Made by a program: the position numbers and the translations under genes
In this document: one piece after another, positions 42,226-53,446 of the stretch
Layout: each line of letters begins with the position of its first letter
Position numbering within the stretch: the first letter of the stretch is position 1
From: Pycnococcus provasolii
Lineage: Eukaryota > Chlorophyta > Pseudoscourfieldiophyceae > Pseudoscourfieldiales
Reading direction: 5' to 3'
Length of the DNA: 64,000 nt
NCBI GenBank assembly: GCA_049487715.1
Contig: CP150548.1
Span: 1,054,001 to 1,118,000 of the forward strand
The notes under the pieces: model-generated
Database searches by the model: none
What the model saw: only the letters and a program-made list of their open reading frames with translations
Told to the model about the DNA's origin: nothing

Positions 42226-43804
42226 GTGAGTCGTCTTAGTCTTGTTTGCTTGATGATGCCTCCTCTTCCTCTTCATCGTCATGATAATAATCGCGATCGC
42301 GTCGTCATGGTGGTGGTGGTGGTAATTGTCACGATGATGATCACCACCACCATACCACGGTTACCTCGATGCGTTGTTGGTGCAGCAGCAGCTCATTCTT
42401 ATCCTTCTCCTCTTGTTGGGGATGATGACGATGTCGTTTTACTATTCCCGTCGGCATGGCTCAGACACAACGATGACGACGACAGTGATGATAACAATTA
42501 TTATAAGACTCGCGAAACATCGGAATCTTTGTCTAAGTTGTGCCACTCGTGTCCCGTCGCCGACTCTCATCAACTCGTATGGCTCGAAGAAGAATCTGAG
42601 CAGCAGCACCAACATGATGTTGAGACAACAACAACAAACCAACAAAAGAAATCAGTCATTAGTCCGCACGTGGGAGGAAGTCTGAGATGGCTCATGCACG
42701 CAATCATGAGGACACAACAAAGCAGCAGCGATCGTCGTCGGCGATTCAACTTGAGGATGTGCGCAATGCCAACAAACCAGTGGCGCGCCGCCCCATTCGG
42801 CGCATATGCCGTGGACTTCAATCCTCATCAAGGAAAAGCGACAGCCTTCGACGAACTCAAAGTGAATTTCACCAAACCATGCAAACCAGCAAAGACCTAC
42901 ATCCTAACAGGTCGCGCGTCAAACGAAGCGACGCAGCTCGACGACGCTACCAAAAGTCTCGCCAAAATTCGTGGAAAAGATGCCGACACAACTTAATTTG
43001 ATGAACAAACACGACAACGTCAAAGTTAGGTGCATTGCTCTATTGTTCATTGGCGACGAACATTGTGACTTCTATCCTTCGGACGGAGGATTTATCGACA
43101 CAGGTGGTGGCAGCAGTGCGCATCTAATAGACGCCGTACGTGGCGCGAATCGCATACTCCGATTCTATCAAAGCAAGCGATGGCAGAGGGTGGCCAACAA
43201 CAAAACGCCAAGCAAGGCTCTTGCTACACACATTCCGCTTGGCTGGGGTTCGTCGTTTCCATCCTCCTCCTCTTTCTCGGGCGAGGAGGATCGAAAACGC
43301 ACCATCGTTTTCACGTTCCTAGGTGCTCCGACAAGTGACGAACGGACTACGTTGGTGAATACTTTGCGCGAGATGAATAATACAGTCACACAACTTTTTT
43401 CAGAATGGCGCATGGCGCACGCGGGAGGAGAGTACACCGAAGGACCGTCGTATCGTCATCTTCTGGAAAACACGCAGTTTTGCCCTTGTCCGAAAGGCAA
43501 GAATTTCGAAACTCATCGTCTGTGGGAGGCCATTGCGGCAAGATGCATTCCAGTGGTAACTTCATCTCAGGTTGACAGCGGCAGCAGCTGCGGCTCGATT
43601 GGCGGAACCTCTATGCCGCCGCCATTCGTCGTAGTTGATGATTGGAGCAAAGGTAGCCTCGAAGCTGTGCTACGTTGGGCAGAAGAGGCGCCGGAAGCTG
43701 TCATTGCTCGACGCACTGCCCTGGTTGAATACGAAGCGCACATGATGCGCGATACACGAGATAAACTTGAGGCACATCTTCTGCCGCCAGCTTCCTATGG
43801 ATAG
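42226..43804 (+). CDS. Exostosin-like type II membrane glycosyltransferase, apparent frameshift
   Basis: The first frame (from about 42253 or 42226) begins with a short cytosolic tail, then a signal anchor (VVMVVVVVIVTMMITTTI) and a polar stem rich in Asp, Gln and Ser, ending SLAKIRGKDADTT. A second frame, one base on, continues VRCIALLFIGDEHCDFYP, HIPLGWG, VFTFLGAPTSDERT, then YRHLLENTQFCPCPKGKNFE THRLWEAIAARCIPVV and PFVVVDDWSKG. The last blocks are the exostosin/GT47-type nucleotide-sugar domain; the IGDE and PLGW segments recall the RXYLT1 branch. The two frames overlap at about 42950-42975 near AAAA runs; a base error or a short unplaced intron would join them. Golgi lumen is the likely site. 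Substrate unknown. Confidence 0.6.
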
Positions 43805-43872
43805 CCGTCGTCGTGTTTTAGAAAGAAAAATGAATGGCTTTTCATAATATACAGATACTTCACAAGTTATTA

Positions 43873-45252
43873 TTATTGCCACGCCTTTTTCCTCGGCATG
43901 ATCACCAATGCTCCACAACAACCAAGCACGCTAATCAAGCCAGTCATCAAAAGCAAGCACCACACTTTCGACGGTCCGATGAGCTCCGCGCACACGGGAA
44001 AGAGCCCGCCAAAAATTGCAAGGCTCACATTATAAGTAAATCCCATTCGCGTGTTTCGCGTCTTGACGCTAAAGAGTTGCACGACGAGCAGATAAATCGT
44101 AGCGCCGGCGAATCCCTGCAGCGAACCCAACAGGACGCTGACAGATGCAAATCGTGCACGAGCACTCGCCTCTCGGTTTGTGGCAACATGCATACCAACG
44201 GGTCCAAGCACCATGATCAGGATATTCGCCACGAGCTGCTGGCGTTCCACTCCAAACGCGTCGGACACCATGGCAGCGATCGGATTGAGGAAAAGGGCGA
44301 CGAGTTGAGCGCCAGCATTTGCCAATAACGCATCTTCATTTAGGCTCGCACTGTACACCACGCCGTACCAAACGGACGCTATGCCAGCAGGTGCCGATAT
44401 GGCGATGGCCAGGTCACGCAGCGACGGATAGCTTGCTGTTGTCATGGTCGTCGTCGCCGACGCCGCATTCCCGGTTGGCTGCAGCGCTGTGTGCTCGCCA
44501 TCTAGTTCCCGTTCGTCTCCTTCAACCACGTCGTTCTGGACGATGTGGCTGCCACCACCGTCTTCCCGAAGGAACGCCTTCGTCTCTTGAATGCGGCTTC
44601 TCATAAAGGCGCTGAGCAGTCCAGGTGGAAGAGCGAGAAGGAACGGCACGCGCCAACCCCACGAGCTCATCGCGTCATCGTCGAGCGTGTGGCGAAGGAG
44701 CACGACGACCCCGCTCGCGGCAAAGAACGCGAGGTTGCCCGTCATGGAGATGAGCGCGATGGCCATGCCACGACATCCAGGCTCTGCAGACTCCGCAAGA
44801 AACACACTGATGGCACCCACCTCCCCCCCCGCGCAAGCACCTTGCACAATTCTCAGCGTGCACATCGCCGCCGCGAAAACGAAACTCCGCGTGGGCAGCA
44901 GTCCCTGCGCGACGGTTGCGAATAGCATCCCCCATATGGTCAGCAACAAAGCGCGTCTTCGTCCATACCTGTCGGACAGGATTCCAAACACCGTTCCTCC
45001 CAAGGGCCTCGCGACGAACGTGACCGCGAACCCGAGCCACGTGAGCGTTGCGTCGCCGCCGAAGAACGCGCGTTTGATTTCCGGCGTGACGTAAGCGTAC
45101 GCCGAGTACTCGTACCACTCGAGCACGTTGCCTATGCAGATGGGCCAGACGTGTCGCAGCAGCGCAAGTGCGGCTGACGCGTATTGGACGCCGCCAACCT
45201 GAAGATGAGGGACCCCAGGCGACGTCCACGGTGTGGTGACGATGGCCGTCAT
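43873..45252 (-). CDS. Major facilitator transporter, metabolite:H+ symporter (MHS) type
   Basis: 459 residues. The N-terminal half matches the MHS (ProP/KgtP/ShiA) family: GNVLEWYEYSAYAYVTPEIK, FVARPLGGTVFGILSDRYGR RRALLL (motif A loop, GxxxDRxGRR), LRIVQGACAGGEVGAISVFL and ESAEPGCRGMAIA. Eleven or twelve hydrophobic helices can be counted, with a polar central loop (about residues 225-260) carrying DGGGSHIVQND. The family moves organic acids, osmolytes or amino acids with protons. It is convergent with the glycosyltransferase gene (68 bases between stops) and divergent from the gene at 45560. MHS transporters are mainly bacterial, so this could be an old transfer; base use looks like its neighbours. 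Confidence 0.8.
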   Translation of the reverse strand: MTAIVTTPWTSPGVPHLQVGGVQYASAALALLRHVWPICIGNVLEWYEYSAYAYVTPEIKRAFFGGDATLTWLGFAVTFVARPLGGTVFGILSDRYGRRRALLLTIWGMLFATVAQGLLPTRSFVFAAAMCTLRIVQGACAGGEVGAISVFLAESAEPGCRGMAIALISMTGNLAFFAASGVVVLLRHTLDDDAMSSWGWRVPFLLALPPGLLSAFMRSRIQETKAFLREDGGGSHIVQNDVVEGDERELDGEHTALQPTGNAASATTTMTTASYPSLRDLAIAISAPAGIASVWYGVVYSASLNEDALLANAGAQLVALFLNPIAAMVSDAFGVERQQLVANILIMVLGPVGMHVATNREASARARFASVSVLLGSLQGFAGATIYLLVVQLFSVKTRNTRMGFTYNVSLAIFGGLFPVCAELIGPSKVWCLLLMTGLISVLGCCGALVIMPRKKAWQ

Positions 45253-45298
45253 GACTCACGGGTCGCCACAATTTGTCACAATTTTTTTTGTCCAGGTC

Positions 45299-45324
45299 AG
45301 AGAGAGAGAGAGAGAGAGAGAGAG
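45299..45324. repeat. (GA)n microsatellite
   Basis: Thirteen GA units lie just upstream of the MFS start codon, in the divergent promoter. Confidence 0.85.
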
Positions 45325-45347
45325 TCCAGAGAGGGGGAAGGGGAGTG

Positions 45348-45386
45348 CCCTAACCCTAACCCTAACCCTAGCTAAAACCCTAACCC
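45348..45386 (+). promoter_or_regulatory. Telomere-like CCCTAA array in a divergent promoter
   Basis: Three perfect CCCTAA copies plus CCCTAG, a six-base gap, and one or two more copies. It lies between the divergent MFS gene (start 45252) and the repeat protein (start 45560). Confidence 0.6.
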
Positions 45387-45559
45387 TTTCCCTGGGTTTG
45401 AAATAATAATTCACAGATTCTTGAGATTTCGTTGTGTTCGTTCCACCCAGAACGGGAAATCGGGGTTTCCGCTCTACGTCTCGGAGATAATATCAACAAC
45501 GAAAGATACTTTGACTCTCTCGCTTCCGATCATTTGTTCATCTCTTCTCTTCAATAACA

Positions 45560-46783
45560 ATGGCGTTGCGTCGACGATTTGGGCGTTTCAATGGTGATCT
45601 CCTCAATATCACGCGCATGATAAAGCGCATGGTGCGAGCACTTTGGGATCTTTTCGTCGGCGGCGACGACGACAACAACAACAACAACAACAACGGCGGT
45701 GATGATGATCATGATGGCTACCACGGCGGCGGCGGCGGCAACGACGACGACGACGATGATGATGATTTGCCGGATTTGGTCGACGACGACGACGACGACG
45801 ACGAGGAAGATGAAGTGCGCGTTCGGTACCGCGAAGCACAACGTGCGTGGCGACGCGCGCGGCGACGCGGCAACGGTGCCATCCCGCTCGCCGTCCGCTT
45901 GGAGTACAACGCCGCGTGCCAAGCGTATCGCGCGATATCCGACGTGCGTGACGCGAGGAACGCGCGTTACCGAGAGCGAAACGCGGACCCGGACGTGCGT
46001 GACGCGGTGAACGCGCGTCGTCGAGAGCGGATGGCGGACCCGGACGTGCGTGACGCGAGGAACGCGACTCGTCGAGAGCGGATGGCGGACCCGGACGTGC
46101 GTGACGCGAGGAACGCGCGTGAACGAGAGCAAGCCGCGGCCGAACGAGCAAGGCGACTTCCTATAAATCGAGCGGCGTATGATGCGGCGATCGTCGAGCT
46201 CGGCGGTGCGGTGATGAGCGCCGAGGACGTCACGCGTGATGTCACGAGGATCGCGAGTGACTACGCGGACATCTTCGCCGACGGCTACTTCTACATTGGC
46301 GTCGCCGGTCGTCCGGAGGAGCCGGATAGGACTAAGTGGACGTGGGAGGATGGCGCGTGGACGCCGACGTTCGAGGGACGCCGTTTCTTGACGCAACGCA
46401 CGACGGCGTCCTACGATGGAGAGTCGATCGAGACGATGGGCAACAACCCGGTCCTCCAATGGGCCGAACCTCATTTGGAATCACGCCGTACGGAGTCGAC
46501 GATCTTCACGATCCCGTTCGCGAGGGATGTGCTTCGCGCGACGATCGTTGTGGTGGGACGCTACGGCGTGGATCGGCGTGGCGCCGAGAGCGTGGAGGCG
46601 TCGCTTCAAGGTCGATTCATGCCTACGTCGCTCGGACATCGTATGTATCGTGGAATCACGCCGGAGTCGAATAGGCTCCCGCGAGGCGAGAACTTTGTGG
46701 AGAATGTTGTCTTCATCACGTATCTCGACAAAACCATCGTCGACGAGAAGATCGCGAGCGGCGAGATCGTAGTTGTTCATTGA
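45560..46783 (+). CDS. Unknown protein with Asp/Gly-rich N-terminus and RERMADPDVRDA repeats
   Basis: 407 residues. A basic start (MALRRRFGRF) is followed by long Asp/Asn/Gly runs (about 35-85). Three to four imperfect 17-residue units of 'RRERMADPDVRDARNA' (about 130-190) then lead into a C-terminal domain of about 200 residues that includes DGYFYIGVAGRPEE, KWTWEDGAWTPTFEG and VVGRYGVDRRG. The charged units resemble basic repeats found beside nuclease domains in algal and phage proteins, and FYIGVAG faintly recalls a GIY-YIG strand. Neither is strong enough to name a function. The stop codon lies inside a 66-bp sequence that is repeated downstream. No membrane segment. Confidence 0.6.
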   Translation: MALRRRFGRFNGDLLNITRMIKRMVRALWDLFVGGDDDNNNNNNNGGDDDHDGYHGGGGGNDDDDDDDDLPDLVDDDDDDDEEDEVRVRYREAQRAWRRARRRGNGAIPLAVRLEYNAACQAYRAISDVRDARNARYRERNADPDVRDAVNARRRERMADPDVRDARNATRRERMADPDVRDARNAREREQAAAERARRLPINRAAYDAAIVELGGAVMSAEDVTRDVTRIASDYADIFADGYFYIGVAGRPEEPDRTKWTWEDGAWTPTFEGRRFLTQRTTASYDGESIETMGNNPVLQWAEPHLESRRTESTIFTIPFARDVLRATIVVVGRYGVDRRGAESVEASLQGRFMPTSLGHRMYRGITPESNRLPRGENFVENVVFITYLDKTIVDEKIASGEIVVVH

Positions 46784-46979
46784 TTGACTAGCTTTGAAGT
46801 TTGAAGTTGTAATAATCCAAAGCTTGCATGTTGAATTGTTTTTGGGTAAAATAAAAATAAGAAAGACTATTATGAGGAAGTTGTTAATGATGAAGAGTAA
46901 TGATCCAAAGCTTCATTGATTAACTAGCTTTGAAGTTTGAAGTTGTAATAATCCAAAGCTTGCATGTTGTATTGTTTTT
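46778..46979 (+). repeat. 66-bp direct duplication in the 3' region
   Basis: 46778-46843 and 46914-46979 are nearly identical (start CATTGATT, core AGCTTTGAAGTTTGAAGTTG). The first copy spans the stop codon of the preceding gene, the second lies in its 3' flank. An AT-rich spacer carries AATAAA-like sequence. Confidence 0.85.
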
Positions 46980-47050
46980 ACGAGATACTCAAGTTGTCGA
47001 CGACGACGATATTGTTATTCTTTGATTAGTAACATCTTTGATGCTATGAT

Positions 47051-47782
47051 GACTAAAATGGACGTCAAATGCGATCCACGTGTCCGATTCGGACGAGCTC
47101 GGGTGCATCCGACGCCTCTCGGAGGTGCTCGAGGTGCTGTGATAAAGCACACCATCCAGTTCGTCCGTCCCAAGATGGCTGAAAATCTCAAAGATGCCTT
47201 TACCATCGAAAAATCGCAGATTTTGGGTGCTATGACTAAAATGGACGTCAAATGCGATCCACGTGTCCGATTCGGACGAGCTCGGGTGCATCCGACGCCT
47301 CTCGGAGGTGCTCGAGGTGCTGTGATAAAGCACACCATCCAGTTCGTCCGTCCCAAGATGGCTGAAAATCTCAAAGATGCCTTTACCATCGAAAAATCGC
47401 AGATTTTGGGTGCTATGACTAAAATGGACGTCAAATGCGATCCACGTGTCCGATTCGGACGAGCTCGGGTGCATCCGACGCCTCTCGGAGGTGCTCGAGG
47501 TGCTGTGATAAAGCACACCATCCAGTTCGTCCGTCCCAAGATGGCTGAAAATCTCAAAGATGCCTTTACCATCGAAAAATCGCAGATTTTGGGTGCTATG
47601 ACTAAAATGGACGTCAAATGCGATCCACGTGTCCGATTCGGACGAGCTCGGGTGCATCCGACGCCTCTCGGAGGTGCTCGAGGTGCTGTGATAAAGCACA
47701 CCATCCAGTTCGTCCGTCCCAAGATGGCTGAAAATCTCAAAGATGCCTTTACCATCGAAAAATCGCAGATTTTGGGTGCTAT
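47051..47782. repeat. Perfect 4 x 183 bp tandem array, open in several frames
   Basis: Four copies begin GACTAAAATGGACGTCAAAT at 47051, 47234, 47417 and 47600. No differences between copies were noticed. Because 183 is divisible by three, each frame without a stop in the unit stays open: a + frame (MTKMDVKCDPRVRFGRARVH) and two - frames (FDGKGIFEIFSHLGTDELDG; MVKASLRFSAILGRTNWMVC) run the whole array. Which, if any, is translated is unknown. The array could be a satellite, a recent assembly-visible amplification, or a repeated small exon. After the last copy the sequence reads ATGGTAAGG, a good splice-donor match. Confidence 0.9.
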
Positions 47783-48191
47783 GGTAAGGAAGGGAACACG
47801 GGGCAAGGGGGGTGCTTGGGCTAAAAAAGAAGGGGCGGGCAGGCAATACCACCCGCGATGCGCGCGAGCTCGTCGCGGCTAAGCCGGTTGCACTTTTCGG
47901 AGACGAATGTGCCCGAGAAAACACTTAGTTCAACTTTCAAGCTAGCTGGATTCGGGGTTACGTTCATGGGCGTCTCGCGAACGCTGTGCGCACCGAGCGC
48001 TTCGCCAGCATTTACAAAAGTTGCCCACAGGTGTCTCCTTGCGCCTACTACCACCCGCGATGCGCGCGAGCTCGACGCGGCTAAGCCGGTTGCACTTTTC
48101 GGAGACGGCGCCACAAAAAGAAAGAGCCCTCAATCCGCCCGTGTGTTTGGGATTAGGGTTAGGGTTACGGCATGAGCCCTAAGGGTCTGCT
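47783..48191. other. Intergenic with a 59-bp direct repeat
   Basis: 47847-47905 and 48049-48107 match at all but one base (core CGCGATGCGCGCGAGCTC). On the - strand both read EKCNRLSR-ELARIAGG. The spacer is 143 bp. No gene is assigned; this may be debris of a duplicated gene piece. Confidence 0.7.
48151..48170 (-). promoter_or_regulatory. Telomere-like TTAGGG motif upstream of the RKP/KPC1-like gene
   Basis: Two copies of TTAGGG about 90 bases before the ATG at 48261 and about 30 before the alternative ATG at 48192. Confidence 0.55.
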
Positions 48192-48260
48192 TTGCCCAAA
48201 ACGAAACCTCCATCCTCCCGCCTCCATTCATTGCTCGTTTGGTTTCCAGGGCCAATTTCC

Positions 48261-49820
48261 ATGCCGGACGAAGCATCCGAAGAAGAAGGGGTGGTGGCGA
48301 TGCGAGAAGTGGGGGTGGTGGTGGTGCTGGCAGTGCGCGTGGTTGGCGGCATCGGTAGTGGGATCAATGTACCTATACACCTTCAAGGATCCGTGGGACT
48401 CGCCTCCTTGTTGACGCCTGGCGCGGTGGGACTATGTAGTGGTGGGAGTGGTGCTAGTAGTGGTGGCAGTGGTACCGCCACGGGTACATCCCCGGGACCC
48501 GGGCCTTCACAGTCACTCAACCCACTCATCTCAGCCGCCATAACCACTCCCTCGTCGGAATCTCTCGGTACCTTGATTGCGATCGCCACCGGAAAACTAT
48601 GGCATCATCTACACAACCAGAACGGGGAAACGCATAACTCTGACTCCGGCGTCAAAGCCGCCGCCAAAGCTGCGCAGGCTTGCGACTACGATGCCGTCGC
48701 TTCCGACATCGCCAAGCAGATTGCACGCGCGGAAGCACCGGGAGACGCGAAGCACGTCACAAATAAGCTCGACGCCTTTCTTGATCCGGCACAGAGCGGA
48801 CGCATCGGACCCACACGGGAAGAGTCGGAAGTTGCGCCGACTGCGGCAGCGCCCGTCTCCGTCGGACCGAGCACGCAGGTCAGCTTCTCAAGACACGCAA
48901 CTCTGCACCCGTCAGCAGCCAGCGGAACTGCTGGACACATGGGTGCAAACGCGGGAGACGTCGAGAGCGTTTCTAACTTCAGCAGCTGGAAGGCGAACGC
49001 GTGCGTTTTTGGGGGCAAGTGGCAGTACGAGGTGTGCCTGAGAACCGCGGGAATACAGCAAATTGGATGGGTCACAGACGCGTGCTCGTTCACGCACGAG
49101 GAAGGCGTCGGCGACGCGAGTGACAGCTACGCGTACGACGGCAAGCGTGTCAAGAAGTGGAACGTCGCGTCGCAGCCGTACGGCCAGCCGTGGGAGTGCG
49201 GTGACGTGATCGGGTGCGTGCTTGACGTCGATAAGGGAACAGCCTCGTTCTACCGCAATGGAGAGGCGTTGGGAACCGCCTTCTCGTCGGTGCGCCGTGC
49301 AAGGCCGATGCTTGCGTACTATCCAGCCGTCAGCCTCAGCCAGGGCGAGCGAAGCGAGGTGAACGTGGGCGAGAGACCATTCCTCTACCCTGTCGAAGGT
49401 CACACACCGCTCTGCTACCCACCGTCCGACGACAGGTGCAAGGTGTGCATGCGTCTGTTCCTGCGCATGTGCGAGATGGCGAGGTGGCGAGACGCCATGC
49501 CGGATCACGTCGCTGCGATTGCGCACCTCGTGGTGGCGCCGATGCTGCGTCTCATGACAGATCGACGCGAGGGCGCGTACCTCGTGAGCAAGATTGCCGT
49601 ACCAGTGCTGATGACGATAGCTGTGGACAAGCTCGATGTGCCGGCGCATGCATACTGCGAGGAGGATCACGCTGACGACGGCGACGGAAAGGATGATGCG
49701 ACACCTGCAACAGCTACAACAACCGCGCCTCGGTCGCTCCGAAGGTTCGACGCGTGTGCCGCGGTTGAGGCGGTGGCCGCGGGAAACGACGTTGGCGGCA
49801 GTAGCAGCAGCAGCAGCAGC

Positions 49821-49851
<31 letters not shown>

Positions 49852-52800
49852 GTCGCTCCTCGCGACAATCTCTCGATTCTCGCCTGCATCCCATCCTCGA
49901 CCTGCTGTACACCACGGCCCCAGATTTGGAGGTGCTGCGCGAATTCATCTACCTGCTGATGGACGAAGTCTCGCGGCTCGTACGAAGTAGTCCTTTCGTG
50001 AGTACAACCGCACCACTCGACAGTGACGCCGGACAGCTCGCACGCCCCGCACCGTGGGCGGACGGATGGCTTGCCCGTGGCGTTGCGTGCGAAACGTCTG
50101 ACAGACCTCGATCACTCGCCGAGGCGATCATGCGCCACAGCACGACGCTTTGCGCCTGGTACGAGGGAGCAGACGGCGAATCGGCACCCGAACCGGTCGC
50201 TCGCGCTTGGTCCATGCGTCGATATGCACGCAGATTCTCTCTAGCGATGGAAGGCTTGCTCGTGATGAAGCCGCCAACTGCGAAGGATCTGAAGCGCATG
50301 CTGCCTGATGCAAGCTCGGTTGCCGATGACGGCGAGAATGAAATGGGCGGTGATAATGACACGGGTGTCGCAACATCTGCAGTACCATCCCCTTCCCCCG
50401 CCTCAGCCGCCGCCGCGTCAGCCTCTGACGCCGCGAAGCCCAAGAAAAGTCACAAACCCAAAAAGGGACAGTCGCCTCACCATGGCGTGATCTCTGCCGC
50501 AAACGCAAGATTCCGAAGAGGGTGGGACGTCATGCTCGCCGCGGTGACGTCAGCAGAACGGAGTCACGATCGGATACTCGCGATCCTCTGCCGCCAGGCG
50601 CCAAAGTTTTTCTTCGATGTGTACCTGAAGCGTGTGCTGCTAACGAACAAGGGACATCGTCGAGAGACTCCTCCGGGCGGTCTGATGGAGCGATCAGCTC
50701 TAATGTCTACGTACTTCGTGCTCCTGCGCGCTCTCGAACGACACATTGTGGCGGCACGCGCGGTATTTGCCGACAAACTGATTCAGGAAAAGGGAGTTCC
50801 GCAGCCAAGCTCCGAGTGGAATCGCGTTGTGGGGAGGCTGGATGTTGATTCTCGCCCGCCGCTTCTCGTGTACCCCGTACTGGACGTCTGGACGAGCAGC
50901 TTCGCGGCGATGCTCGACATGAATCGCCTTGGTGGCGGGTATAATCACTTAAACAGCGAATATCCGCAGGCAGACCTCGTCAGGAGCCCTGTGATCGTCT
51001 CTCCGATGGCGGCGACTGCTATCAGTAACTGCATTGGCTCAGCCGGCGGCAGCGCCGCCGGCAACGACGAGCTGTCGAAGGGTACAGGGACGACAATCCC
51101 ACCCTTTGCGAGCGTCGACGAGTGGTGTGCACGGCTAAAGGGTGCACGGCAAAAGGAGAGTCGAAGGCACGAGGAGGACGAGGGGAGGTCTTCCGAATCC
51201 TTTGCTATCCCTGCCAACCACGCGCATACGTGCCTGGATTACGTGCTGCTTCTCTACCACGTTTGTGCTTCCACTAGCTACAAGTCGACTGGTCAGCAGC
51301 TGCAGGCTTATGCGAGCCTCGTTCGGCAGATGGACGAAACGCGTGCGAGAATATCGCGCTGCGGCGACACGGAAGCCAGCGAGCCGGCGGCGGTTACCTC
51401 CTCCGCATCCACCTCCTCGTCCAGAACAGCCGCAGACGGCGCGGCATATGCGCTCGCGGATGAGAGTGGTGGAGGCGGTGGTGGTGGCGGCGGCGAAGGT
51501 CAATCGGCCGGAGATCGCACGGTCGGAACGTCAACTTCGGCGTCGACTTCTGCACCTCTCAGCAGTAATCGCATGTATGCGAACACGCTGCGGCAGGCTC
51601 TGCGTGCGCAGGAAGATGAGCAGGCGGATCTTCGACGGCAGTGTGCGCTTAAAGACGTGCTTCTGTATGGCGCAGAGAAGCAGGCGGCGAGTCTGCACCT
51701 CCTCGCGTACGCGCTGCAGGTGCTGCATGCGACAAGCTCGACACGAGGTGATGTCCTGAGGTACGCACCAGACTACTGGGTAGAAGGCTCCGTGGATCTT
51801 TTTCACGCGCTGCGTCGCGGCGACCCAGTTCTCCCCGCGATGGAAGTGCTGATGGTCCCAACGGGTGCTGCCTCCTTCGTCGACCTGGGAGAGCGATTTA
51901 CAAGTCTGCCACACCTCGGCACGATGAACGAGCTGACGAGCTTTTTGACGAAGCACCTGGACGACTCGCGCATCCTCAGCCCCGACACGAAGGATGTGCT
52001 TTTGCAGAGCTTGCTTGTGCTGCTGCAGTATCCGGAGTACGTGCGCGCTTTCGAGGTGTGCTCGTCGAGTCGCGAGCAGCTCGCACCTACGCTCCTCAGA
52101 ACATTCAACGAGACTCTGTGGATTCCCACGATGAATGCCTGGCTCAGGCTAGTGTCTGGGTGCGGTTTCGCACAGCAGCACAAGCAAAGCGCCTCGGAGG
52201 ATGCGGTGGATCCGTGGGTTGCTCGCGCACTTGGCCTTCCGAAAGCGCGTCTTCTCGACGTGGAACGATCGTGGATCGACGTCGAAGACGGCGTGGAGGC
52301 GAAGCCGAGAGGCTCGAGCCGTTGGTTCCAAAGCCAGCTGCGGAAGCTACTGCTGGACAATCCAACGGAGTACGAGCGCGTATTGACGCGCGTGCTATCG
52401 AGCGCCAACTGGACAGCAACGGAGCTCTCGGCGGCGGCGCGCGAGGCTGAGGTGGCTGGGCGTCGCCGTGCGAGAGAGGGTGGCCTAGCGGCAAGCCGCG
52501 CGAGCTTGGCTGAGCTGCAGAGCTACCGGCGCAAGTGTCTTATCATGCTGGAGCTCACAACGTCTCTGCTTAGGCTCCTAGAATTCCTGCTCCTTTGCGA
52601 GCCTTGCATATTCCTGGGCGGTCGCGAGAGACATCCTCCGACGGAACCACGTGAAGTGAGCACCGGGCGCGCGAGATTGTCGCGCGTCTACGAGACGCTC
52701 AGCTTCACGTTGAGCCACCTGATGGGGAGCAACGGCGAACGAGCCCTGCGCGAGGCGCACAAGGGTGCGGGCGGCGACGAGCGCGAGCGCATGCGTGACG

Positions 52801-53354
52801 GCCTGTACGCTCCCGTGGTGGGCGCGCTGCTCGCGCTCAGGGAGGTGAGCGATGGTAGCCTGGATCCTATCGCGGATTTGGCGCGTCTCGACAGCGACGC
52901 GTCGGCGGATGGTGGCGCAGACGCCGCATCGCCAGGATCCTCGAATGACTCGGACGGACCGCTTCTTGCGGGTGTGCGCGCACTGTGCGATCACGCCTTT
53001 GCAAGCTTACGGCGATCTGGCGAGCTCAGCGAGGCTGCGCTTGAAGCCGCGCGATGCGTGCTCACCGGCGTGTTCGACGTGCTCGTGGATGTGAGCAAGG
53101 AGGTTGCCGATGACGACGATGACGACATCCCGGACGATCTGCTGGATCCTCTCACCGCGACGCTGATGGCGGACCCGGTGATGCTTCCCACATCGAAGGT
53201 AGTTGTGGATCGGGCCACCATCCTTCGCCACTTAGCAACTGGTAATGGCTTTGACCCTTTCAGCCGAGAGCCCTTGACGGAGGATGACTTGTTAGATGCC
53301 GTGGAGGTGCGCGCTCAGCTTGCCGAGTGGCGTGCATCAAAATGTAGTAAATAG
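48261..53354 (+). CDS. RKP/KPC1-like ubiquitin ligase with SPRY domain and a C-terminal U-box
   Basis: About 1,697 residues from the ATG at 48261 (48192 is possible). After a low-complexity N-terminus, residues about 245-375 form a SPRY domain of the KPC1/RKP type: GIQQIGWVTDACSFTHEEGV, GDASDSYAYDGKRVKKWN, GDVIGCVLDVDKGTASFYRN and PAVSLSQGER. The long helical middle and C-terminal part keep RKP-like order (VLLQSLLVLLQYPEYVRAFE, LWIPTMNAWLRLVSG, LSFTLSHLMG). KPC1 and RKP normally end in a C3HC4 RING. Here the last 70 residues are a UFD2-type U-box: IPDDLLDPLTATLMADPVML, then VVDRATILRHL and DPFSREPLTEDDL, with no RING cysteines. KPC ligases degrade CDK inhibitors. Gly/Ser/Asp runs lie in linkers. 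No frame break. Confidence 0.75.
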
Positions 53355-53446
53355 AAAATCGTTTTATTTTTCACTTAAAAAATTATTCGAAATGTTTTCT
53401 GTTCTTTAATTTGGTAAATGTTTTGGTGTTTTTGGTGCATCCTCTG

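Noticed and set aside
42687-43001. Separate small + strand gene overlapping the glycosyltransferase
   Set aside because: Third-frame shadow with no motifs; the other two frames account for the conserved sequence.
45348-45386. True telomere end or chromosome fusion
   Set aside because: The arrays are only two to five units long and recur beside gene starts, so a promoter motif is a better explanation.
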